A stretch of DNA of 26,585 bases from Candidatus Thiosymbion ectosymbiont of Robbea hypermnestra (GTDB taxonomy: Bacteria > Pseudomonadota > Gammaproteobacteria > Chromatiales > Chromatiaceae): the NCBI GenBank assembly GCA_020443945.1, contig JAIZWN010000443.1, positions 1-26,585 of the forward strand, written 5' to 3'. The position numbers were made by a program, and so were the translations under genes. Below, one piece after another: positions 7,750-14,612 of this stretch. The notes under the pieces were generated by a model. That model was not told where the DNA came from and searched no databases. It worked only from the letters and a program-made list of their open reading frames with translations. The first letter of the stretch is position 1; the number at the start of each line of letters is the position of its first letter.

Positions 7750-8256
7750 CTACCCCAGAATCTCTTCGACCGTCTTGCCGCGCTTCGCGGCCACGGTTTC
7801 GGCATCCGCCATCATCCGCAGGCCCTCGATGGTGGCCTGGACCACATTGATCGGATTGTTGGTGCCGATACACTTGGCCAGCACATTCTGCACGCCAAGC
7901 ACCTCGAACACCGCGCGCATGGCCCCCCCCGCGATGATGCCGGTACCCTCGGAGGCAGGCTTCATGAACACCCGCGCCGCGCCATGACGGCCGACCATGG
8001 GGTATTGCAGGGTCGTGCCCTTGAGCTTGACCTCGACCATATTCTTGCGCGCGCCCTCCATGGCCTTCTGGATAGCCACCGGAACCTCGCGCGCCTTCCC
8101 GGTGCCGTAACCGACGCTACCCTTGCCGTCGCCCACCACCGTCAGGGCCGAGAAACCGAACTGACGACCGCCCTTGACCACCTTGGCGACGCGGTTTACC
8201 GCCACCAGCTTTTCGAGTAAGCCGTCGCCTTCCGGCTTGGGATTGAAATTCGACAT
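7750..8256 (-). CDS. rpsE: 30S ribosomal protein S5
   Basis: S5 sits at the mRNA entry tunnel and affects decoding accuracy; changes in its N-terminal loop give spectinomycin resistance. The 168-residue product has the double-stranded-RNA-binding domain with VNRVAKVVKGGRQFGFSAL and VVGDGKGSVGYGTGKA, then the S5 C-terminal fold. The spectinomycin-loop region VVKGGR appears normal. It lies 10 bases after rplR. Confidence 0.98.
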   Translation of the reverse strand: MSNFNPKPEGDGLLEKLVAVNRVAKVVKGGRQFGFSALTVVGDGKGSVGYGTGKAREVPVAIQKAMEGARKNMVEVKLKGTTLQYPMVGRHGAARVFMKPASEGTGIIAGGAMRAVFEVLGVQNVLAKCIGTNNPINVVQATIEGLRMMADAETVAAKRGKTVEEILG

Positions 8257-8266
8257 GGTTCAGCCC

Positions 8267-8623
8267 CTAGAATTGCAGCCCGTGTTCCCGCGCCGCCTCG
8301 GCCAGGGCCTTGACGCGACCATGGTAGCGGAAGCCGGAACGATCGAACGCTACCTTCTCGATCCCCGCCGATTTGGCGCGCTCGGCAATGGTCCTACCGA
8401 CGACCGCGGCGGCCGCCGCATTGCCCGCGTGCCCCTCGCCCGACCGGCGGTATTCCTTGTCGAGGGTGGAGGCGCTGGCAACCACCCGGCTGCCGTCCGG
8501 CTCTATGACCTGCGCATAGATATGGCGGGGGGTCCGAAAGACGCAGAGACGATAGGCGCCCAGCTCCCGAATCTTGGCACGGGCACGCGCGGCGCGGCGC
8601 ATGCGGGCCTGTTTCTTATCCAT
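8267..8623 (-). CDS. rplR: 50S ribosomal protein L18
   Basis: L18 binds 5S rRNA and anchors it to the large subunit. I chose the ATG giving MDKKQARMRRAARARAKI, with AAGGGG 6 bases upstream; the product is then 118 residues (117 in E. coli). The basic N-terminal tail and the C-terminal FDRSGFRYHGRVKALAEAAR block are diagnostic. It starts 10 bases after rplF. Confidence 0.97.
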   Translation of the reverse strand: MDKKQARMRRAARARAKIRELGAYRLCVFRTPRHIYAQVIEPDGSRVVASASTLDKEYRRSGEGHAGNAAAAAVVGRTIAERAKSAGIEKVAFDRSGFRYHGRVKALAEAAREHGLQF

Positions 8624-8633
8624 CCCGTACCCC

Positions 8634-9167
8634 TTACTTCTTCTTCGCTTCTTTGCGCAGGACCTGCTCATCCGCATAACGCACGCCCTTGCCCTTGTAA
8701 GGCTCCGGCGGACGAAAGCCGCGGATCTCGGAGGCCACCTGGCCCACCAGCTGCTTATCGGCGCCGCTCACGACGATCTCCGTAGGGGACGGGGTAACAA
8801 TCTCCACCCCCTCGGGCACCGGATAATCGATGGGGTGCGAAAAGCCCAGGCTCAGATTCAGGGTCTTCCCCTTCGCCTGCGCCCGATAGCCGACACCGAC
8901 CAGGGCCAGCTTGCGCTCGAAGCCGCTCCCACAGCCCATGACCATATTATTGACCAGGGCCCGGGTGGTCCCCGCCAAGGCCCAAGCCTCCTTGGTCTCA
9001 TCCACCGGATTCACCTTCAGCGCGCCCTCATCCTGCGCGACCCTGACCTTGGGGTGTACGCGCCAGGACAAATTGCCCTTGCCCCCCTTGACCTTGACCT
9101 CCTGCCCGGAAATCTCCACCGCAACCCCCTTGGGGACAGTAACAGGCGCCTTGGCTATACGTGACAT
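8634..9167 (-). CDS. rplF: 50S ribosomal protein L6
   Basis: L6 lies near the sarcin-ricin loop and the factor-binding site. The 177-residue product (E. coli 177) begins MSRIAKAPVTVPKGV and shows two L6 repeats, with a conserved C-terminal GFRPPEPYKGKGVRYADEQV motif. AAGGAGG lies upstream of the ATG, one of the strongest ribosome binding sites in the window. It is in the rpsH-rplF-rplR order expected of the spc operon. Confidence 0.98.
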   Translation of the reverse strand: MSRIAKAPVTVPKGVAVEISGQEVKVKGGKGNLSWRVHPKVRVAQDEGALKVNPVDETKEAWALAGTTRALVNNMVMGCGSGFERKLALVGVGYRAQAKGKTLNLSLGFSHPIDYPVPEGVEIVTPSPTEIVVSGADKQLVGQVASEIRGFRPPEPYKGKGVRYADEQVLRKEAKKK

Positions 9168-9185
9168 CGCTCGCCTCCTTTACCG

Positions 9186-9581
9186 TCAGGCGACATAGGC
9201 GAGGATCTCGCCACCGTGCCCGGCCGCGCGGGCCGCCCGGTCGGACATGAGCCCCTTGGACGTGGATACGATGGCAACGCCCAAACCACCCATGACCTGT
9301 GGCAACTCGTCCTTACCCCGGTAAATACGCAGCCCCGGACGGGAGACGCGCTTGAGAAGCTCGATCACCGGCTTACCCCGGTAGTATTTGAGCTTGATGA
9401 GCAACTGCGGTTTTTTACCCTCCGACTCGATACTCACCTCGTCGAGGTAACCCTCCTCCTTGAGCAGATTGGCAATCGCCACCTTCTGCCTGGATGCGGG
9501 CATGGCGATGGTAATCTTTCCACGCGCCTGCCCGTTGCGGATGCGGGTCAGCATATCCGCGATGGGATCCGACATACTCAT
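9186..9581 (-). CDS. rpsH: 30S ribosomal protein S8
   Basis: S8 is a primary 16S-binding protein and in E. coli the translational repressor of the spc operon. The ATG at 9581 gives MSMSDPIADMLTRIRNGQ, matching the conserved start, with GAGG 8 bases upstream; the product is 131 residues (130 in E. coli). The C-terminus has the conserved VSTSKGLMSDRAAR and GGEILAYVA. In the ancestral order it follows rpsN directly; here about 5.85 kb of foreign DNA separates them. Confidence 0.98.
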   Translation of the reverse strand: MSMSDPIADMLTRIRNGQARGKITIAMPASRQKVAIANLLKEEGYLDEVSIESEGKKPQLLIKLKYYRGKPVIELLKRVSRPGLRIYRGKDELPQVMGGLGVAIVSTSKGLMSDRAARAAGHGGEILAYVA

Positions 9582-9656
9582 GGGCAATTCCTCGGGTCAG
9601 ACCGCCCTTGCGACGCGATACCCATTGTCTGAATTTTCAGCCGCAAATCAACGCAC

Positions 9657-9758
9657 ATTCTACTTTGTCACATTACGGAGTAGCCCACTGATCCATATGG
9701 TGAAAACAGCAAAATCTTCCAAAATTAAACAGTTGGGCCAAACGTGACAAAGTAGAAT
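9657..9758. repeat. 102-bp element with 15-bp perfect inverted ends
   Basis: ATTCTACTTTGTCAC at 9657-9671 is the exact reverse complement of GTGACAAAGTAGAAT at 9744-9758, enclosing 72 bases. A 14-bp solo copy of the same end lies at 17577-17590, one base from the rplN stop. The shape is that of a MITE or large hairpin; no transposase is nearby. Confidence 0.65.
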
Positions 9759-9773
9759 CAGTGTTCATTAGAA

Positions 9774-10391
9774 CTATGATATTAAAATACCGATCAATAT
9801 CGAAAAGACCCTCTCTAAATCTCCTGGTATCGTAAAACTGTTAATATCCTTTGTAATATGTCGTTGTTTTCTTTCAAGAACACCAAATCTCCAAACATCA
9901 CCTATAGTGATGGCACCGTACAATCTATCATTATCATTGCCTTCTTCATACTTGTCTAAAGCTATCAGCTCCGCTGATAACTGATTAAATCCTTTATCCA
10001 AGTCGCCTTTTTTCGCTTCAATCACGATCAATTCTTGTTTTAGCCGTATCAAGTAATCCAACGAACCGCTTAATCTGCTATCGATTTCTATTGCATACTC
10101 CACGTTTATTTTTGATTCCGTATTTCTGGCAATCTCTACTAAAATCGGTGCTATTAAAAAATCCCTCTTGGCAATTTCAGAATTTATAGTGATTCTGGGA
10201 AGAATCGTATAAAAAGTATCCTGAAGTTTTCTGATATCATCATATTCGTAATCGTCAGATTGCGGAAGATTCACTACTTCGTGAGAAAAAGAATACCCTA
10301 ATTCTTCAACTATTTCCTCGGTAGGGTTGTTCAACTCAAAATAATCGCTGAACGTGTACTTTTTTCCTTCTATTAAAATTGATTTTTTCAT
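9774..10391 (-). CDS. PD-(D/E)XK nuclease-fold-like protein
   Basis: A 205-residue soluble protein of AT-rich composition. The core has GSLDYLI (D112) and LIVIEAKKGD (E125, K127), matching the D-x(n)-ExK signature of PD-(D/E)XK enzymes. KGFNQLSAE (Q137) follows, as in several families with a downstream Gln. This suggests metal-dependent DNA cleavage, but no partner methylase or specificity subunit is present. I chose the ATG over a GTG two codons earlier. It is the cargo gene nearest to rpsH in the large insert. The family name is unknown to me. Confidence 0.6.
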   Translation of the reverse strand: MKKSILIEGKKYTFSDYFELNNPTEEIVEELGYSFSHEVVNLPQSDDYEYDDIRKLQDTFYTILPRITINSEIAKRDFLIAPILVEIARNTESKINVEYAIEIDSRLSGSLDYLIRLKQELIVIEAKKGDLDKGFNQLSAELIALDKYEEGNDNDRLYGAITIGDVWRFGVLERKQRHITKDINSFTIPGDLERVFSILIGILIS

Positions 10392-10440
10392 TTTCACTCA
10401 CAATCAGTAAACCTCATTTCTGTTTTTTGGGAAAGCTGAT

Positions 10441-10809
10441 TTACGCTACCGGGTAAGGCCCGGCAGCAACAAGCTTTTTTCGTTTTGAATCGACACTGAG
10501 ATTAAGCCCTTCCAGCGATCTTGCCCCTAATAGCTCCAAATCTTCTTTTTGCGCAAATACGACTTCGTCTACAGTAAATGACTTGTTGATCCTGATAATC
10601 ATAAAACCGATATTTCTAGTAATTAATTGTCCATTTGCCATCCTGAATGGGACATCTTTTTTCATTGGGGTTATGCCAATTCTTGATAATTTTGTTTCTC
10701 GAATCCATGTGTGTTCCGCTCCAGTATCGACAAGCAGCTTATTGATTTTTATAAACTTACTGCTATTTTGGTGGTTTTCAATTTGACAACCAACGTGAAA
10801 AGTACCCAT
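10441..10809 (-). CDS. Retropepsin-like aspartic protease, intact copy
   Basis: A 122-residue clan AA protein that probably acts as a homodimer, each subunit giving one catalytic Asp. KLLVDTGAEHTWI carries the D-T-G triad (D28). A flap-like stretch is FRMANGQLITRNIGF, and LELLGARSLEGLNLSVD matches the family's second hydrophobic-LGA motif. AGGA lies about 7 bases before the ATG. A second, frameshifted copy lies about 1.2 kb upstream in transcription. Such short stand-alone retropepsins are uncharacterised; the substrate is unknown. Confidence 0.78.
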   Translation of the reverse strand: MGTFHVGCQIENHQNSSKFIKINKLLVDTGAEHTWIRETKLSRIGITPMKKDVPFRMANGQLITRNIGFMIIRINKSFTVDEVVFAQKEDLELLGARSLEGLNLSVDSKRKKLVAAGPYPVA

Positions 10810-10902
10810 TTTAATTTCCTAACTCTATTTGACTAACCCCTTTAAAAACATAAGAGTTAATTTTCGGTCAAGCCCTCTACTGCAATGGGGGTTCCTAGAC
10901 AG

Positions 10903-10950
10903 CCTCTTAAAATTCTGGCGGGATGCCCTACGCTTTCCCGCCCTACGGTC
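10903..10950. repeat. 48-bp direct repeat, copy A
   Basis: It matches 13198-13245 at 42 of 48 positions in the same orientation, including the identical run CTTTCCCGCCCTACGGTC. The two copies bracket the DUF2442, truncated, protease and TIR genes. The GGGCGGGAAAGCGTAG composition is that of a common dispersed intergenic repeat type. Confidence 0.75.
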
Positions 10951-11007
10951 TATTATCCAACATCCCAAATCCAAGGAAACCAAATAGGCTCCACGTAGAT
11001 TTCTTTT

Positions 11008-11295
11008 TCAGGAGATATAGCCCCATACTCTGAATTGCTCCTGCAAGTCCGGATCATCCATAAAAGTAACATAGAAGAGATATTCCGCCGCCAAATCCAA
11101 CTCATTAGACCAGACAAGGGTACTGTGCTCCACTTTAAAGCCCCTGAAGTTTTCCTTCTCTCTCAACCTTGAAAAGACTAGCCTATCATCATTGAACACC
11201 GTCTGTTCTAGATCAGCAATTCCACTTTTCCCATCGTTGAATACGAGATGGATCCTATAGTCATCCAGATACTCTGCTTCGTTTACCTCCAGCAT
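11008..11295 (-). CDS. DUF2442 domain protein, second copy
   Basis: A 95-residue protein with the DUF2442 pattern: an N-terminal strand pair (EYLDDYRIHLVFNDGKSGIADL), a central KENFRGFKVEHSTLVWSNELDLAAEYL, and an unusual C-terminal extension after the usual DLxxEYL end. The family is usually encoded just after a DUF4160 gene. Here only the C-terminal part of that partner remains directly upstream, so this may be an orphan. The molecular role is unknown. Confidence 0.75.
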   Translation of the reverse strand: MLEVNEAEYLDDYRIHLVFNDGKSGIADLEQTVFNDDRLVFSRLREKENFRGFKVEHSTLVWSNELDLAAEYLFYVTFMDDPDLQEQFRVWGYIS

Positions 11296-11308
11296 TCTGA
11301 ATCCCCTT

Positions 11309-11410
11309 ATACCAACGGTTCGATTTTATGGAATTTTCCCGTTTCCTGAATGCTGTTCCAGTTCTCCAATAATTCATCCTGGTGCTCTTGTGCCCATTCA
11401 ACCACAAGGC
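11309..11410 (-). pseudogene. Truncated DUF4160 gene (C-terminal fragment)
   Basis: Translating the minus strand gives VVEWAQEHQDELLENW and then KFHKIEPLV before a stop. This matches the C-terminal end of DUF4160 proteins (compare RLIEAWVEVHEEDLLIQW in the intact copy at 17194-17466). No start codon or HIHV-containing N-terminal half is present. The fragment abuts the end of an unrelated small membrane-protein frame, indicating a deletion junction. It precedes the DUF2442 gene, the expected partner. Confidence 0.6.
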
Positions 11411-11584
11411 TCACAGTGAGACAACACCAGCTAAGATTGCTCCGACCATCCACTTGAGGACTCGAAGATCACTGTCTATACGATTAAAACGCGACTTGTA
11501 ATCAGCAAGTGCTCTTGCCGCTGTCTTTGCCTTTTCGTCATCCGCACCGGCAGAAACAAATACCTCGTACATCTCAGTGATCAT
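11411..11584 (-). CDS. Small coiled-coil/membrane protein, probably C-terminally truncated
   Basis: A 57-codon frame starts MITEMYEVFVSAGADDEKAK, continues with a charged helical stretch (ALADYKSRFNRIDSDLRVL), and ends in the hydrophobic LKWMVGAILAGVVSL. The layout, short helix then terminal membrane anchor, is common among small bacterial coiled-coil membrane proteins. The membrane segment stops abruptly where the DUF4160 fragment begins, so the end was probably lost in a deletion. No good Shine-Dalgarno precedes the ATG, and the frame stays open further upstream. Confidence 0.45.
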   Translation of the reverse strand: MITEMYEVFVSAGADDEKAKTAARALADYKSRFNRIDSDLRVLKWMVGAILAGVVSL

Positions 11585-11610
11585 TGTTGAAATCTTCTTT
11601 CCCTTATTGT

Positions 11611-11998
11611 TTAGCTGATACTTATATTGCCTGCCGCAATAAATGGGCCGGCAGCGACAAGCTTTTTATTCCTGGAATCTACCTTCATATTTAAACCTTC
11701 CAAAGTACGTGCACCTAATAACTGAAGATCACCTTGTTGGGCGAAAACCACCTCATCCGTTGTAAATTCTTTGCCAACGCGAACAATAGCAAAGCCTACT
11801 GAACGAGTGATTTCCTGACCATTGGCCATTTTAAACCTTAAATCGTTCTTTTCCGTATCTATTCCGATTTTTTCTAAATGCTGACAATTAACCCACGTGA
11901 GCTCACTTCCTGTGTCAACCAATATCTTGGGAATACGTACTGTACGCTTCCTAATCTTGTTGGTTTTCAATAAGACAACCCACACTAAACAATCCCAT
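11611..11998 (-). pseudogene. Retropepsin-like aspartic protease, frameshifted copy
   Basis: The reading frame from the ATG at 11998, with a strong GGAGG ribosome site, gives MGLFSVGCLIENQQD then a stop (11951-11953). Removing one T from the GATTAG context restores a frame through RKRTVRIPKILVDTGSELTW to the end. With that correction the distance from Met to the D-T-G triad is 30 residues, exactly as in the intact copy at 10441-10809. The downstream part keeps the triad, the flap (FKMANGQEITRSVGF) and LLGARTLEGLNMKVD. It is either a recent pseudogene, a programmed shift or a sequencing error. Confidence 0.75.
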
Positions 11999-12094
11999 TT
12001 TTTCCTCCATTTTTTCGCATTTTTGCAAACCTTACGATTTTTCCTTTTATTGAACAGGTCTTCGAGATTGGATTGTTTAAGGGACCTTCTCCGA

Positions 12095-12517
12095 TTAGGC
12101 AGCCATCCGTGTGGCTACATCGGCGATCGATTCTACGGCCTGTAACTCATTGTTTGGGCCGAATTCAACGGCATTCAGTTGTTGAAGAAAATGTGGTAAT
12201 GAGGCTCGATCGGTGCCGGGAAGAAGCACGGGAATCACGCGTTGTCTGGATTGGCCTACAGCGGACCGCAACGCCATTCCGAGTTCCACGTTCTGCCATG
12301 GAGACGCCGTAGCATTTGGAGACAGGATGAGCAAAAACACAGAGGCGTGATCCAGTGCGGTTTCAGTTGCCTCTTGCCAGTCCTGACCAGGAGCAATCTC
12401 ACGATCGGTCCATACATCAAGGCCTTCGCCCTTGAGTTTGTCGACGAGCTGCTCCACACGTTCATGGTCCTGGTACGAGTATGAAACAAACACTGTCGGG
12501 TGCGTTCCTTCAGACAT
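12095..12517 (-). CDS. TIR domain protein 1
   Basis: A 140-residue protein that is essentially one TIR domain. It begins MSEGTHPTVFVSYSYQDHE, the classic TIR first strand, with a near-perfect ribosome site (GGGAGGT, 5 bases before the ATG). SPWQNVELGMAL contains E78 at the position of the catalytic Glu of NAD-cleaving TIR proteins. Bacterial TIRs hydrolyse NAD or make cADPR-type signals in anti-phage defence. The start overlaps the end of the second TIR gene by 8 bases, so the two are coupled. No fused sensor or effector domain is present. Confidence 0.88.
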   Translation of the reverse strand: MSEGTHPTVFVSYSYQDHERVEQLVDKLKGEGLDVWTDREIAPGQDWQEATETALDHASVFLLILSPNATASPWQNVELGMALRSAVGQSRQRVIPVLLPGTDRASLPHFLQQLNAVEFGPNNELQAVESIADVATRMAA

Positions 12518-12956
12518 CTGCAACCTCCCTTTTTGCGACACGCTTTTTGAGCTGTTCAAAGTAACCATCAAGCCGATTGATCTCGACAAGCTCAATACGC
12601 TTCAGGAGTGCTGGAATTCGCTTATCCGTCGATATGTCTTCCGGAGTCAATCCATAAAGTATCCCGACAATTCGTTTTCGGTCCCGAAGAAATAAACCGA
12701 TTTCCATCCATATGTATGGTCGATCGGTAGCCCACGGAGTCAACAGCACTAAGAGTTCCGTTGACTCTTCAGCGGCTGCAATAATTTCGTGTTCGAAATC
12801 ATCTCCATATGCGATATCGGACTCGTCAAGAAACGTGCCGGCCTCACACGATGACACGTGCATAGCGACCTGTTTGGCAACCCAGGTATCTACCGAAGAA
12901 TGCGAGATAAAAACCTGTGGAGTCAGACCCGATGCATCCACGTCACAATCATCCAT
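12510..12956 (-). CDS. TIR domain protein 2
   Basis: A 148-residue single-domain TIR protein. PQVFISHSSVDTWVAKQV is the first strand and helix, and PYIWMEIGLFL contains E85, the expected catalytic Glu. It is clearly diverged from its neighbour, with which it overlaps by 8 bases, so the pair is probably not a recent tandem duplication. There is no obvious Shine-Dalgarno before the ATG; a repeat-bearing spacer lies upstream. Two tiny adjacent TIR proteins may form a hetero-oligomer; that is inference. Confidence 0.86.
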   Translation of the reverse strand: MDDCDVDASGLTPQVFISHSSVDTWVAKQVAMHVSSCEAGTFLDESDIAYGDDFEHEIIAAAEESTELLVLLTPWATDRPYIWMEIGLFLRDRKRIVGILYGLTPEDISTDKRIPALLKRIELVEINRLDGYFEQLKKRVAKREVADV

Positions 12957-13008
12957 AGTTTTGAAAAGACTGGTCTTGAGAACAGATTCCGATCGTTCTA
13001 TTTATTTT

Positions 13009-13184
13009 GGCTCTTTATGGATTCCGGACTGGTAGGATATCTTGCGCAAATTCACCTTCTCAGCAAGCCAGCGGGGAATTGCATAACTTGCTGTTGTTGT
13101 TGATAAAAAATGGCCTGTTCTGTCATCAATCAGAGGGGTACGGAACACCGTCCTTTTCGATCAGTCTGGAATCCATAAAGAGCC
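13009..13184. repeat. 176-bp inverted-repeat element
   Basis: Arms GGCTCTTTATGGATTCC plus seven more bases at 13009-13032 and their near-perfect complement at 13161-13184 enclose 128 bases. The structure suggests a MITE or a long hairpin. It lies between the GTPase-associated small gene and the TIR pair. Confidence 0.6.
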
Positions 13185-13197
13185 TTCATCTTTTTAC

Positions 13198-13245
13198 CCT
13201 CTTAAGATTATGACGGAATGCGCTACACTTTCCCGCCCTACGGTC
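13198..13245. repeat. 48-bp direct repeat, copy B
   Basis: Second copy of the direct repeat at 10903-10950, 42 of 48 positions identical, same orientation. Confidence 0.75.
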
Positions 13246-13295
13246 CTACGCGAGCTTTTACAGTCTCTGGAGCATGGAAGCCAGAGAATGAATGA

Positions 13296-13578
13296 TTAGT
13301 CAAAACCAGCATTCCTCCAGGCTTGTTTCCAGCCTTTCCCCAATCCTTTATATATTTCCTTAGCAATTTTAGTTGCATACGCAATTGGTATAGCAATTAC
13401 ATAACCGGCCAATTGTGCGAATTCCCGAAATGCAGACCCTATATAATCAGCAAGTGATTTTTCTGACTGAGCTACAATTTTTAGTTCTGAGCCATCCATA
13501 GATTCAATTTGCGTAACCAATCTTTGACGAAATCTTGTCAACTTCAGATTGCGGAATATCATCAATTTGATCATACAT
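13296..13578 (-). pseudogene. Small partner of the GTPase gene, apparent frameshift
   Basis: The best translation signal (GAGG, 8 bases) precedes an ATG at 13578 that reads MYDQIDDIPQSEVDKISSKI before a stop at 13504-13506. The remainder, MDGSELKIVAQSEKSLADYI then a hydrophobic AQLAGYVIAIPIAYATKIA and a Trp-containing end (GWKQAWRNAGFD), is in another frame. Dropping one G near 13517-13518 joins them into one protein of about 93 residues. If no error is present, a 92-codon frame from 13574 is an alternative. It starts about 10 bases after the GTPase stop. It may associate with membranes; function is unknown. Confidence 0.5.
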
Positions 13579-13588
13579 TATCAAAACC

Positions 13589-14533
13589 TCAATCAAGATT
13601 AAAAGACTTTTTAATCCACTCTGTAAGAGCACTTTTGTCCTTCACTAATTCATCATATTCTTGATCACTCAATTGGCGAAGCCTGCGTTCAATACCTTGA
13701 TTGGACGGAGATAGTTTATTTCCAGTGTACATGTCTTTATTTGGACGTCTTTCAACTGGTAACAATTCAGGATCAACTAATTCAAAATAATCAGCTAATG
13801 CCTTTCTTGAAGATAAGACCCACTGTCTTTTATGTGACACCCCATCCAACATGGATGCAAACAACTGAGGGAGGTTATACCTTTTTTGAGATGAATACCC
13901 TACAATCTGGCCATGCCAATTGGGAACAGCGTCTTTCATCTTGTTTTGTATATCGTACAGTCTTGCTTTTATATTTATTTCTTGCTCTTCACTTGGAAGA
14001 TTTGCCCTAGATATCCATGCCTCTGCGCCAGGATGTACTAAATCAATTTTATTTACAGCAAAGACCATTCTGCTAACTATTTCTGAATTGATAGATGATA
14101 TTTCATTAGCCAACAGCTTTTGTATATTTGCGATTGCTCGATTCTGAGCATCGAATATCCATAAAGCAACATCACATTCTTTTAATACTTTTTCATAAGT
14201 CGACAAATGCCGTGATTGTGAGCTTATGCTTTCACTCAAGCCAGGCATGTCATAGACAACTATTGAGCCCTTATCTCCTTTCAGGAGAATGGCAGATTCT
14301 TGTTGTGTACATGCTTCTGTATGGCTAACATCTTGTCCAGCATTAAATAATGCATTTAACGTCAAAGATTTCCCAACACCTGACTCCCCAATAATTGCTA
14401 TTGTTGGAGGTGGTTCTTTGCGAACTTTCTCTTTGACTTTAGCCCCAATACCCTCAAACTCATCTTGCGGGATATCAGGGTTTAATTCACGAATACCACG
14501 AATCATTGAACTCATTATGTCATTAATATTCAT
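13589..14533 (-). CDS. P-loop GTPase (MMR/HSR1-type, YfjP-like)
   Basis: A 314-residue GTPase. G1 is GESGVGKS (49-56), G3 is DMPG (95-98), G4 is NKID (151-154), and a G5-like YSSQ lies at about 213. The ATG at 14533 is preceded by GGAGG with 6-base spacing. After the G domain (about 40-225) comes a charged C-terminal region without membrane segments. Such stand-alone GTPases occur in accessory islands with small partner genes; here the next gene starts about 10 bases after the stop. A 10-bp palindrome (14547-14556) lies just upstream of its ribosome site. Biological role unknown. Confidence 0.82.
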   Translation of the reverse strand: MNINDIMSSMIRGIRELNPDIPQDEFEGIGAKVKEKVRKEPPPTIAIIGESGVGKSLTLNALFNAGQDVSHTEACTQQESAILLKGDKGSIVVYDMPGLSESISSQSRHLSTYEKVLKECDVALWIFDAQNRAIANIQKLLANEISSINSEIVSRMVFAVNKIDLVHPGAEAWISRANLPSEEQEINIKARLYDIQNKMKDAVPNWHGQIVGYSSQKRYNLPQLFASMLDGVSHKRQWVLSSRKALADYFELVDPELLPVERRPNKDMYTGNKLSPSNQGIERRLRQLSDQEYDELVKDKSALTEWIKKSFNLD

Positions 14534-14612
14534 TACAAACCTCCACAACGATCGTTATCGTTAGTCATTATTGCCTGGCTAGTTGTCCTTTTTGGCTTTA
14601 ATCCATCTGCAT

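Larger units (their letters stand above)
12957..13295. other. Spacer with inverted and direct repeats, upstream of the TIR pair
   Basis: No gene is supported. It contains an inverted repeat whose 24-base arms lie at 13009-13032 and 13161-13184 (22 of 24 match), and the second copy of a 48-bp direct repeat (13198-13245). A 19-codon frame with a good ribosome site (GAGGG, ATG near 13190) runs into the repeat and is probably not a gene. Confidence 0.6.

Noticed and set aside
13111..13190. 19-codon frame starting MKALYGFQTD with a GAGGG ribosome site
   Set aside because: It is mostly one arm of the inverted-repeat element and has no homologue I recognise.
14547..14556. AACGATCGTT palindrome before the GTPase gene as an operator
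   Set aside because: A 10-bp palindrome is too short to call a regulatory site without a known regulator; only noted in the GTPase entry.
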